In this document: one piece after another, positions 1 through 8,610 of the stretch
Layout of the letters: every line of letters starts with the position of its first letter
How positions within the stretch are numbered: the first letter of the stretch is position 1
Source: Kiloniella laminariae
GTDB taxonomy: Bacteria; Pseudomonadota; Alphaproteobacteria; Kiloniellales; Kiloniellaceae
Assembly: GCF_027214005.1 (NCBI RefSeq)
Contig: NZ_JAPWGY010000001.1
Span: forward strand, 947,070-1,011,069
Length of the DNA: 64,000 nucleotides
Direction: 5' to 3'
Notes under the pieces: model-generated
Databases searched by the model: none
Seen by the model: the letters and a program-made list of their open reading frames with translations, nothing else
Told to the model about the DNA's origin: nothing
Position numbers and translations under genes: made by a program

Positions 1-45
1 TTTTGAACCCGGTCTCTGTGACACAAGAGACAGACTGGAGAGCTT

Positions 46-1725
46 ATGGAACTGGCTGAAAAGGTGATCAACCGCCAGAGCGCATTGCAGCAGGAGCGGC
101 AGAAATTCGAGAAGATCTGGAAGGAAACCGCCGAGCGGCTTGATCCCTTCGGGTCGATCCTTGAAGGTTCTGTCGGCGATATGTCAAAGATGTACAGCTC
201 GCGTCCCTTGCAGGATCTGGCACGCTTTGCGGCGGCGATTGAAAGCCTGCTGATCCCGCGCGGGTCGATCTGGCACGGGCTGGAGCCGATGGATGACGAG
301 CTCAAGCAAAACGACGAGGTGCAGGTCTGGGCCGAAGCACAGACCAAGAAGCTGTTTGCCGTGCGCTATATGGCGCAGTCGGGATTTGTTGCCAATACCC
401 AGCGCATGTTCCGCTCGCTTGGCTGTTACGGCAATCAGGTGATGATGACCGAGGAAGTACTGGGGCGCGGTCCCGGTGGTATGGACCTGCCACCGATCCG
501 CTATCGCATGATCCCGATGATCGAGTGTTTTCTGGCCACCACGGCCTGGGGACAGATTGATACTTTCTATCGGGTGTACAAGCTGACCCTGCGGCAGATG
601 ATCCAGGAATTCGGCGAGGAAAACCTGCCGGACTTTCTCAAGGTCCGTATGGACAAGCCGGATATTCTGGAACAGAAATTCGAGATCATCCATGCCATTG
701 ATACCTCGCTGGCCGATGGGGTGGCAACGCAGTTGCCCTGGCCGTCGGTGCATGTGCTTAAAGGTCAGAACCATGTGCTGAGGCAGTCGGGCTATTACGA
801 GTTTCCGATCCATGCCTCGTCTTTTGTCGAGAGCGACGGCCATGCCTATGGCTGGGGGCCGGGGATGATGGCGCTGCCGGATATCAAGCAGCTCAACATC
901 ATGAACAAGACCACGATTGCGGCAGCAGAACAGGCGGTATCGCCTGCTTTTGCCACGGTGCAAAAGCTCAAGCGGCGTCTGAACCTGAGTGCCGGGGCAA
1001 TCAACCCGGATCTGATTACCGAAGACGGGCGCCTGAAAATCCAGCCGATTGCCACCGGCGTTCGTCCGGATATCGGCGAGCAGTTGATCGCCAAGAAACA
1101 GGCAGATATCGGGGCCAATTTTTATGTCGATCTCTGGCAAATTCTGGTCAACAAGCCGGATATGACGGCCTATGAGGCGGCCTTGCGGGCACAGGAAAAG
1201 AGCGAGCTGATCGGGCCGCCTTTTGCCAAGCAGGAAGAAATGCTGGCCTCCATCGTCATGCGCGAAAACGCGATACTGGAACGACAGGCAGCGGATGGCA
1301 TTATCGATTTGCCGCCACGCCCGGAGATCCTGCAGGGGCGCAAGTTGTCGCTGAAATTCACCAGCCCCATGGCCAAATTGCGCCGGGCGGCAGAAGACGC
1401 AGGTATCCAGCGTACGCTGGAGACCGCGGCCCAGCAGGCCCAGTTCGATCCAAGTATCATGGACAATTTTGACCACGACCGGATTATCCGGGCGCGGGCG
1501 GATATCAACGGCATGCCTGCGGATCTGCTCAACCCGATTGAGCTGGTTGAGGCCCGCCGCCAGGCCCGTCAACAGGCAGAACAGCAACAGGACATGGCTG
1601 CACAGCAGGCGCAAAGCCTTGATATGGCGGGCAAGGCCCTGCCGATGATGGAGGCGCTGGGGGCCGCGGGTATTGATCCCGCTGCACTGGAAGCGGCTGC
1701 AGCTGAAGGAGGTCCGGTTGCTTAA
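46..1725 (+). CDS. phage portal (head-tail connector) protein
   Basis: The 559-residue protein matches the podovirus head-to-tail connector family (T7 gp8 / BPP-1 portal type) in length, in its helical N-terminus (MELAEKVINRQSALQQERQK) and in its Ala/Gln-rich helical C-terminus. In this family twelve copies form the ring at one capsid vertex through which DNA is packaged and ejected. The ATG follows a GGAGAG Shine-Dalgarno site at about 35-40. It is the first gene of the visible late operon and overlaps the next gene by 8 nt. The terminase genes that normally precede it lie outside the window. Family assignment is from recognised sequence pattern and gene order. Confidence 0.93.
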   Translation: MELAEKVINRQSALQQERQKFEKIWKETAERLDPFGSILEGSVGDMSKMYSSRPLQDLARFAAAIESLLIPRGSIWHGLEPMDDELKQNDEVQVWAEAQTKKLFAVRYMAQSGFVANTQRMFRSLGCYGNQVMMTEEVLGRGPGGMDLPPIRYRMIPMIECFLATTAWGQIDTFYRVYKLTLRQMIQEFGEENLPDFLKVRMDKPDILEQKFEIIHAIDTSLADGVATQLPWPSVHVLKGQNHVLRQSGYYEFPIHASSFVESDGHAYGWGPGMMALPDIKQLNIMNKTTIAAAEQAVSPAFATVQKLKRRLNLSAGAINPDLITEDGRLKIQPIATGVRPDIGEQLIAKKQADIGANFYVDLWQILVNKPDMTAYEAALRAQEKSELIGPPFAKQEEMLASIVMRENAILERQAADGIIDLPPRPEILQGRKLSLKFTSPMAKLRRAAEDAGIQRTLETAAQQAQFDPSIMDNFDHDRIIRARADINGMPADLLNPIELVEARRQARQQAEQQQDMAAQQAQSLDMAGKALPMMEALGAAGIDPAALEAAAAEGGPVA

Positions 1726-1996
1726 GGGTTGGAATTTTTCCCTGAAAAAACAGCATGAGCTGGTGGACGCCTACGCCCGGCTTTTTGCCACATTGGACGG
1801 CCAGCTGGTTCTGGCAGATATCCTTGATCAGGCGGCGGCTTTTGAAGCCACGCCCCCAGGGGGACCGTCGGTGTTTAACGATGGCAAACGGGCCATTGCC
1901 TTTGACATTTTGCGCAAGGCCTCGATCAGCGCCGATCTTCGGGCTGAACTGGCCAAGGCGGCTTATCTTGCACAAGAGGAAGATCAACAGGAATGA
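1718..1996 (+). CDS. Bbp19-like small phage structural protein
   Basis: A 92-residue protein read from a TTG start at 1718, preceded by a strong GAAGGAGG site at 1705-1712 inside the end of the portal gene. An in-frame ATG at 1673 has no ribosome-binding site, so the TTG is preferred. The sequence (FNDGKRAIAFDILRKA in the centre, acidic C-terminus) and its place between portal and scaffold match the Bbp19 family of BPP-1-like podoviruses, whose exact function is not established. The stop overlaps the next start, which suggests translational coupling. Confidence 0.8.
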   Translation: MLKGWNFSLKKQHELVDAYARLFATLDGQLVLADILDQAAAFEATPPGGPSVFNDGKRAIAFDILRKASISADLRAELAKAAYLAQEEDQQE

Positions 1997-2844
1997 GTGA
2001 ATATGACGTCTCTGCTTCTGCTGAAACCACGGGTTCAGGTAGTGCACCACCCGGCCATCCCCATGATAAACCCCAGTCTTTCCCACATCAAAGAGATGGG
2101 GATTATGCTTCCGGACCCGCCTCGACAGAGAGCGGGATTTTTTATGCCCGATCAGAAGAAGGACGGGACCAGGAGCCGGGAACGGTCAGCCATTATCTGA
2201 ATAATCCCGCTGTTGCCGGAGGAGAACAAAACCCCACTGCAGCAGAGGGGATAAAATCACAGCAGGACGCAGACGGCTTTGTCCGCCTGCCGGGACAGGA
2301 TGCTTCGCCCGAAGAGGTCGATGCTTTTTATGCCGCGCTGGGTGTGCCGGAAAGTCCGGAAGGATACGAGCTGCACCTGCCGAAAGATCTGGAAGTCGAG
2401 GGATCGGAAGAACAGTGGGGGCAGTACCGTTCTGCCATCAGCGAGCTGTCCCACGCCCTGGGTTTGTCACCACAACAGGCACAGGCACTGGCTGATCTGG
2501 ATCTGCAGGCGAAAAGCCAGTCGATGGAAAACCTGCAGGTCGAACGCGAACGTTATCTCAAACAACAGATTGACGACACTCTTGGCACGTTGCGCCAGGA
2601 ATGGGGCGGCAATCTGGATGCGAATGTCAGAACCGCAAACCGGGCACTCCGGGCCTTTGGCGGTTCTGAACTGGAAGCCGTGTTGAACGAAGCGGGGGTT
2701 CTGAATGATCCCGTGGTTCTGCGCGCTTTCCACAAAGCTGGCCTCTCCCTGGTAGAGGACAGCAGTCCCGGCGGAGCCGGTGCAACCCGACGCAACAGAT
2801 CTGCTGCGGAAATTCTCTACCCATCATCTACTAAGGAAGGCTGA
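1993..2844 (+). CDS. putative capsid scaffolding protein
   Basis: A 283-residue, acidic, Gln/Glu-rich protein lying directly before the major capsid gene, the usual position of podovirus scaffolds. Residues 1-90 are low-complexity and probably disordered. Residues about 95-130 hold a compact segment (VPESPEGYELHLPKDLEVEG) typical of phage scaffold-like proteins, and about 140-220 is a helical, coiled-coil-prone region. In related phages the scaffold directs coat assembly and leaves before DNA packaging. The start overlaps the upstream stop by 4 nt. The call rests on position and composition; no catalytic motif is seen. Confidence 0.75.
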   Translation: MSEYDVSASAETTGSGSAPPGHPHDKPQSFPHQRDGDYASGPASTESGIFYARSEEGRDQEPGTVSHYLNNPAVAGGEQNPTAAEGIKSQQDADGFVRLPGQDASPEEVDAFYAALGVPESPEGYELHLPKDLEVEGSEEQWGQYRSAISELSHALGLSPQQAQALADLDLQAKSQSMENLQVERERYLKQQIDDTLGTLRQEWGGNLDANVRTANRALRAFGGSELEAVLNEAGVLNDPVVLRAFHKAGLSLVEDSSPGGAGATRRNRSAAEILYPSSTKEG

Positions 2845-2846
2845 AA

Positions 2847-3866
2847 ATGGCTACACTTGGAAATACCTTTGTCGATCTGATCGACATCTACAAACAGACC
2901 GATCCCAACGGATCAACCGCAACCATCATCGAGCTGCTGAAACAGCAGAACCCCATTCTGGATGACGCTATTGCCATGGAGTGCAACAAGGGGGGCGAGC
3001 ATCTGCACACCATCCGTACCGGGCTGCCTTCTGTCAGCTGGGGTGCGCTTTATCAGGGCATTACCCAGTCCAAAGCCAAGCAGCAGCAGGTCACCGACAC
3101 CACGGGTTACCTGGAAGCACTGGCAACGATTGACGAACGGGTGCTGAGCCTGTCGCGCAATGAAGCGGGTGTGCGTCTGAACGAGGCCATGGCCTTCATG
3201 GAATCAATGAACCAGGAAGCCGCGCGGGGCCTGTTTTATCACGATACGGCGACCACACCGGAAAAGTTCAAGGGGCTGTCTGCCCGCTTTAACGTCATCG
3301 GTGGTGGTGATGCCGGGGAACAGGTGATTGATGCAGGCGGCACCGGATCGGACAATACATCAATCTGGTTTGTCACCTGGGGCGACCGTCACTGTCACCT
3401 GCTTTATCCGCAGGGTACAAAGGCTGGTCTGCAGCGCGATGACATGGGCCGTCAGCGGGTGCTGGATGAAAACAGCAATCCCTATTACGTCAAGGAAGAG
3501 AAGTTCACCTGGCATCTGGGTCTGGCGGTGAAGGACTGGCGTTATGTATCGCGCGTGGCGAACATCGATGTTTCGGAAATGCAGGCCGGAAACGTGGCGC
3601 TTTATGATTTTATGCGCAAAGCCTATTACAAACTGCAATCGCGCATGCGTCGCGGCGATGCCGCGGGTGGTCGCCAGGTGATCTATTGTAACCGCGATGT
3701 GCTTGAAGCCCTGGATGCGCTGGCAACCAATGCCGGATCCGGCGACAACTTTGTCCGCCTGAAATCCACCGAACTGGAAGGTCAGGAAGTGCTGACATTC
3801 CGCGGTATTCCAATCCGTGAAACCGATGCGCTTCTGAATACCGAAGCCCGCGTTCTGTCTGCCTGA
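2847..3866 (+). CDS. major capsid protein (BPP-1 Bbp17-like)
   Basis: A 339-residue protein with the pattern of the major capsid protein of BPP-1-like podoviruses: N-terminal segment ending in LDDAIAMECNKGGEHLHTIR, a central segment with FYHDTATTPEKFKGLSARFN, and a C-terminal segment ending in FRGIPIRETDALLNTEARVL. Proteins of this family take the HK97 fold and build the icosahedral shell. The gene starts 2 nt after the scaffold stop, with GGAAGG just upstream, and is followed at once by a Bbp16-like cement protein. The sequence is intact with no frameshift. Confidence 0.93.
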   Translation: MATLGNTFVDLIDIYKQTDPNGSTATIIELLKQQNPILDDAIAMECNKGGEHLHTIRTGLPSVSWGALYQGITQSKAKQQQVTDTTGYLEALATIDERVLSLSRNEAGVRLNEAMAFMESMNQEAARGLFYHDTATTPEKFKGLSARFNVIGGGDAGEQVIDAGGTGSDNTSIWFVTWGDRHCHLLYPQGTKAGLQRDDMGRQRVLDENSNPYYVKEEKFTWHLGLAVKDWRYVSRVANIDVSEMQAGNVALYDFMRKAYYKLQSRMRRGDAAGGRQVIYCNRDVLEALDALATNAGSGDNFVRLKSTELEGQEVLTFRGIPIRETDALLNTEARVLSA

Positions 3867-3882
3867 TAAGGAGGGATAATTT

Positions 3883-4305
3883 ATGATCCACAGTAAGCAG
3901 CTTACCTTTTCCGACCAGCAGGCGATTACCGCGACTGCTGCGTCCACCAACATCCTTGATCTGGGAACAACCGGGACTGTTGTCGGGGCCTCTGCGGCGC
4001 TGACGTCCGATCCGGGGAATGGCACAGCGGTGCCGATCAATGTGCAGGTGACCCAGAACTTCAACAACCTGACCAGCCTGAAGGTTGCGATCGAAGTTGA
4101 TGACAACACCGGGTTTTCCTCGGCCCGTGAAATTCTGGCCCAGACCATTCCACTGGCTGAGCTGAAAGCGGGTAAACAGACCTCGTTCCATATCCTGCCC
4201 AAGGGGGTGAACGAACGTTACATGCGTCTGCGTTATACCGTCACGGGAACAAACCCGAGCGCGGGTAAAATCTCTGCCGCGATTGTTGCCGGGGTCCAGA
4301 GTTGA
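3883..4305 (+). CDS. Bbp16-like capsid cement protein
   Basis: A 140-residue, mostly beta-strand protein that fits the Bbp16 cement protein family of BPP-1: N-terminal KQLTFSDQQAITATAASTNI, then LDLGTTGTVVG, and a C-terminal strand RYMRLRYTVTGTNPSAGKI. In BPP-1 the cement protein is a jelly-roll dimer that staples capsomers together on the outside of the head. A clear AAGGAGGG site precedes the ATG. Its stop overlaps the TTG start of the following small gene. Confidence 0.88.
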   Translation: MIHSKQLTFSDQQAITATAASTNILDLGTTGTVVGASAALTSDPGNGTAVPINVQVTQNFNNLTSLKVAIEVDDNTGFSSAREILAQTIPLAELKAGKQTSFHILPKGVNERYMRLRYTVTGTNPSAGKISAAIVAGVQS

Positions 4306-4511
4306 CGAGCGTAAAGACCAAAGCGAAAGCGGTGGTTCCGGTTCTGGCTGCGGTTCCGGGCTCTGACCCTGATCCTGACAAGGAAGCGGCAGTCGTAAAG
4401 GTCCGGGCGATAAAGCTGGGCTATTACGGAGTACAGCTGCGTCAGGTCGGCGATGTGTTCGAGCTGCGGGATGCGGCGCATTTTTCCACCAGCTGGATGG
4501 AAAAAATCTAG
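4302..4511 (+). CDS. small phage protein of unknown function
   Basis: A 69-residue ORF starting with TTG that overlaps the cement-gene stop by 4 nt, so it is probably translated by coupling. The N-terminus is Lys/Val-rich; the C-terminal half (KLGYYGVQLRQVGDVFELRD) resembles a short beta-barrel segment seen in small proteins next to phage capsid genes, but no function is recognised. It is the last gene before a pair of hairpins and so appears to close the head-gene transcription unit. Confidence 0.6.
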   Translation: MTSVKTKAKAVVPVLAAVPGSDPDPDKEAAVVKVRAIKLGYYGVQLRQVGDVFELRDAAHFSTSWMEKI

Positions 4512-4532
4512 AGCGCCTGGATTGGCGTTTTT

Positions 4533-4614
4533 AACCGGAAAAAGGGAACGGGTTTTCCTTTCCGGTTTATTAGAAGAAGGCTCTGCCCCCTGGGGTGGAG
4601 CCTTTTGTTTTGAG
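4533..4614 (+). terminator. tandem hairpins after the head genes
   Basis: Two stem-loops follow one another. The first pairs AACCGGAAA (4533) with TTTCCGGTT near 4560. The second pairs AAGGCTC near 4577 with GAGCCTT near 4600 and is followed by a T-rich tract. The second has the form of a Rho-independent terminator and separates the head genes from the tail genes. In vivo strength is unknown. Confidence 0.7.
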
Positions 4615-4646
4615 CTGTTGCAATTGAAATCAGGACGGGAAAAGCC

Positions 4647-5225
4647 ATGACCAGCAAGGTTGAAATCTGTCGGGATGCCCTGCAGATCCTGGGGGACAAG
4701 TCGATTGTCTCGCTGGAAGAAAACAGCAAGGAAGCCCGCCAGTGCAAGATTGCCTATCCCCGGGCGGTCGAGACAGTTTTGCGGGAATACCCCTGGTCCT
4801 GTGCGATCCGCCGGGTGAGGCTGGCAGCATCTGCCGAAGCAGCCGCTTTTGGCACAAGGAAACGATACCGTCGGCCAGTGGATGATATCCAGGTTCTGCC
4901 GATCACAACATCTGGCGAAGCCGATGGCCTGCCCATTCCCTATCAGCTGGAGGGGCGCTTTATTCTTTGTGATCTGCCTGCCCCGCTGAAATACCGCTAC
5001 ATCACCAATAATCTTGACCCGGTTGACATGCCGCCGGATCTGCGCCGGGTGATCGCGACACAGCTGGCGGTGCGTCTGGCTGAGGTGCTGACAGGATCAC
5101 AGTCCAAACTGCAGACGGCACTGGCGCTTTATCGCAGTGATCTGCGCGATGCCAAGGCCAATGACATGATGGAGGATGGCATCCCCGAGATCCTGCCATC
5201 CAGCTGGCTGGAGGCACGGCAGTAA
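4647..5225 (+). CDS. tail tubular protein A-like adaptor
   Basis: A 192-residue protein with the N-terminal pattern of podovirus gp11/tail tubular A adaptors (EICRDALQILGDKSI, then CKIAYPRAVETVLREYPWSCA) and a C-terminal helical part. In T7-like and BPP-1-like virions twelve copies join portal to nozzle. It is the first gene after the head terminator and has an A/G-rich site before the ATG. The stop overlaps the start of the nozzle gene (TAATG), the same order as tail tubular A-B pairs in many podoviruses. Confidence 0.88.
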   Translation: MTSKVEICRDALQILGDKSIVSLEENSKEARQCKIAYPRAVETVLREYPWSCAIRRVRLAASAEAAAFGTRKRYRRPVDDIQVLPITTSGEADGLPIPYQLEGRFILCDLPAPLKYRYITNNLDPVDMPPDLRRVIATQLAVRLAEVLTGSQSKLQTALALYRSDLRDAKANDMMEDGIPEILPSSWLEARQ

Positions 5226-6988
5226 TGACCCAGAGAACACTTCAGGCCAGCTTTGTCCGCGGCGAGATTACCCCGAGACTGCATGGTCGCGAGGACACCC
5301 AGCTCTATCAATCCGGGCTGGCGATCTGTGAAAACTGGATTGTATTGCCACATGGCGGTCTGACCCGCAGGCCGGGCACGCGCTTTGTTGCCACCGCCAA
5401 ACATGCGGATAAACAATGCCGTCTGATCACCTTTGAATACTCGACTGAAGATGCCTATACCATCGAGGTCGGGGATCTTTACATGCGGTTCTATCGTGAC
5501 TTCGGGCAAATTCAGAAAAATGATGCACCCTATGAGATCGTCACACCCTATACCGAGGCCCAGCTGTTTGAGCTGGTGGTGACCCAGACGGAAAACTCGC
5601 TCTGGATCGTGCACAAGGATCACCCGCCCAAGGAACTCAAGCGCAACGACCACGACGACTGGGTCATAAGCGACATTGTCTTTACCGCCAAACCGGCGGA
5701 GTGGAAGGCCGGAAACTATCCACGCCGCTGTTCTTTTTATCAGCAGCGCTCGATCTTTGCCTCGCCGCCGGATCAGCCGCAGACCATCTGGACCTCGAAA
5801 ACATCGGATGAGAAAAACCTGACGCTGGGGACCAATGCGGATGACGGTTTCAAGGCGACGATCAAGGCCGGGCAGGTCAACCACATCCAGTGGATGGTGG
5901 AGGGCCGGGCGTTGATGATGGGCACATCCGGGGCAACCAGGACCCTGAGCGGGGCCTCTGGTGGTGAAGCGCTGACCGTGACCTCGGTGATCAACCGCCG
6001 CCATACCACCGAAGGCTCAGCGGCGATCACGCCGATCCAGAAAGGCGAGGTCGCACTGTTTCTCAGCCGCAACCGCAAGCGCCTGCACGAGTTTGTTTTC
6101 TCGTTTGAACGCGACAGCTTTATCGCGCCGGATCTGACTTTTTTGTCCCAGCACATCACCGGGCCAGGCATCAAGGCGATGGATATGGAAAATGATCCTG
6201 ACGCCATCATCTGGATGGTTCGGGATGACGGGCAGCTGGTCGGGGTGACCTATGAAAAATCGCAGGAAGTGGTGGCGTTTCACCGGCACAAGCTGGGTGG
6301 CAAGACCGATGAACATCCCTGGGGTGAGGCTGAATCCGTTGCCGTGACCTATGAAGCCAAGCGCGAGGTGCTGTGGCTGTCAGTCAAGCGCAAGGTCAAT
6401 GGCGCGGTCGTGCGGCACATCGAATATATGGAGGCGGTTTTCAACGACAATGCGGTCAAGGAAGATGCCTTTTTTGTCGATTGCGGCGGCACCTATAGCG
6501 GCGAGTTGGCTGGAACCATCACCGGATTTTCCCATCTGGTCGGCGAGACGCTGGATATCCTGCACGACGGCAAGGTGTCGCCCCAGGCCACTGTGCTTGG
6601 TGACGGGTCGGTGACCCTGCCGAACAAACGCAAGGGCGTGAAGATCACGGCGGGCTTGCCCTATGCTTCGCTGATCCAGCCGCTTTCGCCGATTGTTGCA
6701 ACCCAAAACGGGACCGGACGGGGCAAGAAAAAACGTGTGGTTTCCATGGGTGTCGATGTGATGAATACCGGCACACTGGAAGCGGGCGAGAACCCTGAGG
6801 AAGCCCAGAACTATATCTTCCGCGATGGCTCGACACCGTTTGGCCAGTCGCCGGAACTCTATACCGGTTATCTGGAGATCGATCCGGACAACGGTTTTAA
6901 CGACAAGGCGCAGATCTATATCCGCGCCAGTCAGCCACTGCCCGCCACCATAAGATCACTGATCACCGAAGTCCAGTCGGAGGGATAA
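5225..6988 (+). CDS. tail nozzle protein (tail tubular protein B-like)
   Basis: A 587-residue protein beginning TQRTLQASFVRGEITPRLHG, followed by ENWIVLPHGGLTRRPGTRFV. This N-terminus is typical of the nozzle of BPP-1-like and related podoviruses; it is a beta-rich protein forming the distal tail tube. It follows the adaptor gene with overlapping stop and start. The last 178 bp (6811-6988) recur as a diverged, frameshifted copy at 7813-8001, beyond a reverse-strand gene, so the 3' end of this gene has been a recombination site. The gene itself is complete. Confidence 0.88.
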   Translation: MTQRTLQASFVRGEITPRLHGREDTQLYQSGLAICENWIVLPHGGLTRRPGTRFVATAKHADKQCRLITFEYSTEDAYTIEVGDLYMRFYRDFGQIQKNDAPYEIVTPYTEAQLFELVVTQTENSLWIVHKDHPPKELKRNDHDDWVISDIVFTAKPAEWKAGNYPRRCSFYQQRSIFASPPDQPQTIWTSKTSDEKNLTLGTNADDGFKATIKAGQVNHIQWMVEGRALMMGTSGATRTLSGASGGEALTVTSVINRRHTTEGSAAITPIQKGEVALFLSRNRKRLHEFVFSFERDSFIAPDLTFLSQHITGPGIKAMDMENDPDAIIWMVRDDGQLVGVTYEKSQEVVAFHRHKLGGKTDEHPWGEAESVAVTYEAKREVLWLSVKRKVNGAVVRHIEYMEAVFNDNAVKEDAFFVDCGGTYSGELAGTITGFSHLVGETLDILHDGKVSPQATVLGDGSVTLPNKRKGVKITAGLPYASLIQPLSPIVATQNGTGRGKKKRVVSMGVDVMNTGTLEAGENPEEAQNYIFRDGSTPFGQSPELYTGYLEIDPDNGFNDKAQIYIRASQPLPATIRSLITEVQSEG

Positions 6989-7010
6989 AATAACCAGGGT
7001 CTGAACCCTG
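6984..7010 (-). terminator. terminator of the reverse-strand accessory gene
   Basis: CAGGGT (6995) pairs with ACCCTG (7005-7010) around a 4-nt loop. Read on the minus strand the hairpin is followed by GTTATTTTAT, the layout of an intrinsic terminator for the gene at 7048-7656. Having its own terminator fits a moron cassette. The T tract runs into the stop of the nozzle gene. Confidence 0.6.
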
Positions 7011-7047
7011 AAGATGTGATTATGAAGCTCTATCATGAGGGCAAACT

Positions 7048-7656
7048 TCAACACGCGCCTTTTACTTTAAGGCGGAAATAACAAACCAGAAACAACGGGC
7101 TGAAAGCCAAGGTACATCCGGCGAACAGAAGTTGATAAAACACACTGTGAATATAACCGCTGAAATGTTCAGCCATAGAGATGTCATAACTCTGACCGAT
7201 GATCTCGATCATATTTGGTGGATAGGCACCAGAGAGAAGCCAGAGGGTGAAAATACTCCAGGATAAAACCCAGGTAATCAGCGCGAACAGAAGCCCTCTC
7301 TGTTTGACTTTGGAGTTTTTAATTCGGGCCGAGATCCGGTGTATGTATTGCCTGATAGCAGCATCTGCCGCTGATTTGTGCTGAAAGTAAAAGGGTCCCA
7401 GAAGTGTGATCGCCAGGGCAAGAAGCAGGAAAAACAATAACCCCAGTGACAGAAAAAAAAGCCAGTATTTCCGATATTCCAGAAATTCCGGCGGTGTTGA
7501 CCAGCTTGCCATCTGATAAACACTGACAGGGGTCAGGAGCAGGAAGTAAACAAGCAGGCAAAGGGCAAAGAGGGCCGCGAGTGACCAGGAACATAGTCTG
7601 TAGATCCAAGGATGCATTTCATAAAACTGTGAGAGTTTTCTAACGATCCAGAGCAT
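7048..7656 (-). CDS. four-helix membrane protein, phage accessory (moron) gene
   Basis: The protein, 202 residues from the ATG at 7656, has four strongly hydrophobic segments (for example LAALFALCLLVYFLLLTPV and FFLSLGLLFFLLLALAITLL) joined by short basic loops, so it is predicted to be an inner-membrane protein. The frame is open back to a TTG at 7791, which has no ribosome-binding site; the ATG is preferred with moderate confidence. It is the only gene on the minus strand in the virion block, has its own terminator, and sits between two copies of the nozzle 3' end. These are signs of an inserted accessory gene, possibly expressed in the lysogen. No family was recognised; superinfection exclusion is a guess from context. 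Confidence 0.7.
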   Translation of the reverse strand: MLWIVRKLSQFYEMHPWIYRLCSWSLAALFALCLLVYFLLLTPVSVYQMASWSTPPEFLEYRKYWLFFLSLGLLFFLLLALAITLLGPFYFQHKSAADAAIRQYIHRISARIKNSKVKQRGLLFALITWVLSWSIFTLWLLSGAYPPNMIEIIGQSYDISMAEHFSGYIHSVFYQLLFAGCTLAFSPLFLVCYFRLKVKGAC

Positions 7657-7812
7657 TTGATTTCTCGGGCAGGGATGAGTGTATTTAGGGGACGGTTGCT
7701 GTTTCTGCTCAACAAGATACCGCTGATCGGGTTGTGGAACAATCCGGTTTGTCTCTTTTAAGTTTGGGAATTTTACCAGTTCGACTTTCAAGGAGCTGGA
7801 GGATACCCCGAT

Positions 7813-8001
7813 CTATATCTTCCGCGAGGTTTTCTGCGAGGGCTCGACGCCTTTGGGCCAGTCGCGGAACATTACACCGGTTATCTGGAGATCGATCCGG
7901 ACAACGGTTTTAACGACAAGGCGCAGATCTGTATCCGCGCCAGTCAACCACAACCAGAAATCATCAGATCACTGATCACCGAAGTCCAGTCGGAGGGATA
8001 A
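7813..8001 (+). pseudogene. duplicated, frameshifted 3' fragment of the nozzle gene
   Basis: This stretch repeats 6811-6988 closely: most of the sequence from CTATATCTTCCGCGA to the shared end GTCCAGTCGGAGGGATAA is the same. It carries a 12-nt insertion near 7830 and a 1-nt deletion near 7860, which break the reading frame. Coding differences near the end (QPQPEII here, QPLPATI in the intact gene) suggest it came from a related phage allele rather than from a recent copy. It supplies the GGAGGG site for the next gene, whose ATG overlaps the TAA. Confidence 0.88.
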
Positions 8002-8463
8002 ATGGGATTCATCAAGAAGTTATTTAATGGCGTGAGTAAGGTTATCGGCGGGGTTGGGGCTGTTGCCGGGTTGGCCGGGCTGGCCGGAATTGGCGGGCTT
8101 TCGGCAACGGCGGGTCTTCTCGGGGCCGGATCAAGCCTGTATGGGGGATTTGCCGAGCAGAAAAGAGCCAAAAAACAGGCCAAACTGGCTCGCTGGCAGG
8201 CATCGCTGGATGCACAGAATTCCCGGCGCAATACGCAGCGGCTGGCAGGGCAACAACGGGCCAATTTTGCGGCGGCGGGCCTGAAGATAGAAGGCAGCCC
8301 GGCCTTGTTAATTGAAGAGACGGAACAGCTGGGGGCCGAGGAAGTCAACAATATCCTCTATGCCGGTGACCAGGAGGCCAAGGCCTATAAACGCGCCGGA
8401 CGAAATGCTCTGATCGGCGGAACGCTTGGTGCAGGGGCAGGTTTTCTGAAGGGGTTGAGCTAA
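8002..8463 (+). CDS. small internal virion protein
   Basis: A 153-residue protein with a Gly/Ala-rich hydrophobic N-terminal segment (about residues 12-50), a basic helical middle (KRAKKQAKLARWQ) and a helical C-terminus ending in another Gly-rich stretch. This layout and the position after the nozzle gene resemble the smallest ejection protein of podoviruses (T7 gp14-like), which inserts into the host membrane during DNA entry. The GGAGGG site lies in the duplicated nozzle remnant just upstream. The ejection role is inferred from position and composition. Confidence 0.7.
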   Translation: MGFIKKLFNGVSKVIGGVGAVAGLAGLAGIGGLSATAGLLGAGSSLYGGFAEQKRAKKQAKLARWQASLDAQNSRRNTQRLAGQQRANFAAAGLKIEGSPALLIEETEQLGAEEVNNILYAGDQEAKAYKRAGRNALIGGTLGAGAGFLKGLS

Positions 8464-8610
8464 TAGAATAACAACCTATAGGGAAAAATTGTTGGTATTT
8501 TATAGCGGCATGGATAGAGTCAGGTTTAGTGATCTGGTTCGTAAGGGATCGTAACAAGATCGCCTTATCTGGTGGTGGTAAGGTCTGGATAACGGAGAAA
8601 CGGGCAGGGA

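Noticed and set aside
184..1614. 476-codon ORF antisense to the portal gene
   Set aside because: No ribosome-binding site, and it lies fully inside a recognised gene; long antisense frames are usual in GC-rich coding DNA.
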